Origin: Salinibacterium sp. SWN167
Lineage (GTDB): Bacteria > Actinomycetota > Actinomycetes > Actinomycetales > Microbacteriaceae
Assembly (NCBI RefSeq): GCF_015864665.1
Contig: NZ_JADYWU010000001.1
Span: forward strand, 1,612,001-1,676,000
Direction: 5' to 3'
DNA: 64,000 nt
In this document: positions 63,773 through 64,000 of the stretch, one piece after another
Layout of the letters: each line of letters opens with the position of its first letter
Position numbering within the stretch: position 1 is the first letter of the stretch
The notes under the pieces: generated by a model
What the model saw: only the letters and a program-made list of their open reading frames with translations
Told to the model about the DNA's origin: nothing
Database searches by the model: none
Position numbers and translations under genes: made by a program

Positions 63773-64000
63773 ACTGCGCGATCGCTCCAGCAAGCAATTC
63801 GGGAGTGCGACTCGACAACAACCAATACGGTGTCGGGTCGCTCTCATCGAGTACCTCAAGTTTGACAACCGGCGAGACCCATCCTCGGATCATCAGCCAA
63901 GCACGCGCATCCAGTCGCTGCCCGCGTTCGAGAGTCGCTTCATCCCCGTTGTAGCTCGTCACGTCGCCGATGATAGCGATCGGCAGTCGCGCGCTTCCCG
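63747..64000 (-). CDS. DUF3093 domain-containing protein, C-terminal part (5' end outside window)
   Basis: The frame enters from the window edge (minus strand) and runs to TAG 63747-63749. It reads ARLPIAIIGDVTSYNG, then ATLERGQRLDARAWLMIRGW, VVKLEVLDESDPTPYWLLSS and the end IAQSRLHTPGK. These match the C-terminal domain of DUF3093, whose N-terminal half has two membrane helices that are not in this window. Function unknown. The GTG at 63960-63962 is internal, not the true start. Confidence 0.85.
   Translation of the reverse strand, partial: GSARLPIAIIGDVTSYNGDEATLERGQRLDARAWLMIRGWVSPVVKLEVLDESDPTPYWLLSSRTPELLAGAIAQSRLHTPGK

Overview
The window is chromosomal core DNA of an actinobacterium, most probably a member of Microbacteriaceae. 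The evidence is the set of actinobacterium-specific families (DUF3145, DUF4191, DUF4193, DUF3093, DUF7455, the SepH septation protein), a homodimeric AceE next to a FasR/PucR regulator and a fabD-fabH-acpP-fabF operon, polyphosphate glucokinase, two glutamine synthetases with GlnE, and a sigma factor with a Lys/Ala-rich tail. The G+C content looks moderate by eye (near 60%). I saw no insertion sequence, prophage, CRISPR array or rRNA.

Layout. 1-2.6 kb: tail of an unknown gene, a small polymerase I-like enzyme and a PadR regulator. 2.8-9.5 kb: a two-repeat protein, an Lrp/AsnC regulator and a divergent five-gene peptide-type ABC importer operon. 9.6-11.3 kb: DUF3145, a possible small protein and a short-chain dehydrogenase. 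11.4-19.0 kb (minus strand): aceE, fasR, fabD, fabH, acpP, fabF, joining pyruvate oxidation to fatty-acid initiation. 19.2-21.3 kb: AhpE-type peroxiredoxin, tRNA-Val(UAC) and a PLP enzyme. 21.5-29.6 kb: a 2006-residue protein made of about 1500 acidic, repeat-rich, probably disordered residues fused to an NCS1 purine/cytosine permease, then a Nif3-like protein, a coiled-coil protein with a degenerate zinc ribbon, and the RNase P RNA. 29.6-33.1 kb: VIT-type transporter, ppgK, map, a 55-residue protein and panB. 33.2-44.5 kb: nitrogen genes (glnA2, glnE, glnA1, RDD protein). Between glnE and glnA1 lies a three-gene exopolysaccharide locus: a processive GT2 synthase, a membrane-anchored GH26-like glycanase and a UDP-sugar dehydrogenase. 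44.6-51.6 kb: DUF4191, a membrane pseudokinase, E2 (sucB) and E3 (lpd) of the 2-oxoacid dehydrogenases, and leucyl aminopeptidase. 51.7-56.2 kb: PAC2 protein, primary sigma factor, CofE-like ligase, ATP-grasp protein, DUF7455. 56.4-64 kb: topoisomerase IV subunits facing each other, an AP-superfamily hydrolase, sepH, DUF4193 and the end of a DUF3093 gene.

How the genes work together. AceE, SucB and Lpd supply E1, E2 and E3 parts for acyl-CoA production, and the fab operon uses acetyl-CoA-derived malonyl units. GlnA1 shows both a Tyr adenylylation motif and an upstream four-half-site GlnR-like array, and GlnE lies a few kb away, so nitrogen control looks both transcriptional and post-translational. 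GlnA2 lacks the Tyr site.

Most worth a second look: (1) the giant disordered-permease fusion with in-frame length-variable repeat arrays; (2) the synthase/GH26/UDP-sugar dehydrogenase locus inserted into the gln cluster; (3) a fasR reading frame that continues upstream of its first ATG to the aceE stop codon with no ATG, GTG or TTG; (4) the textbook GlnR array; (5) a membrane pseudokinase where lipB-lipA would be expected.
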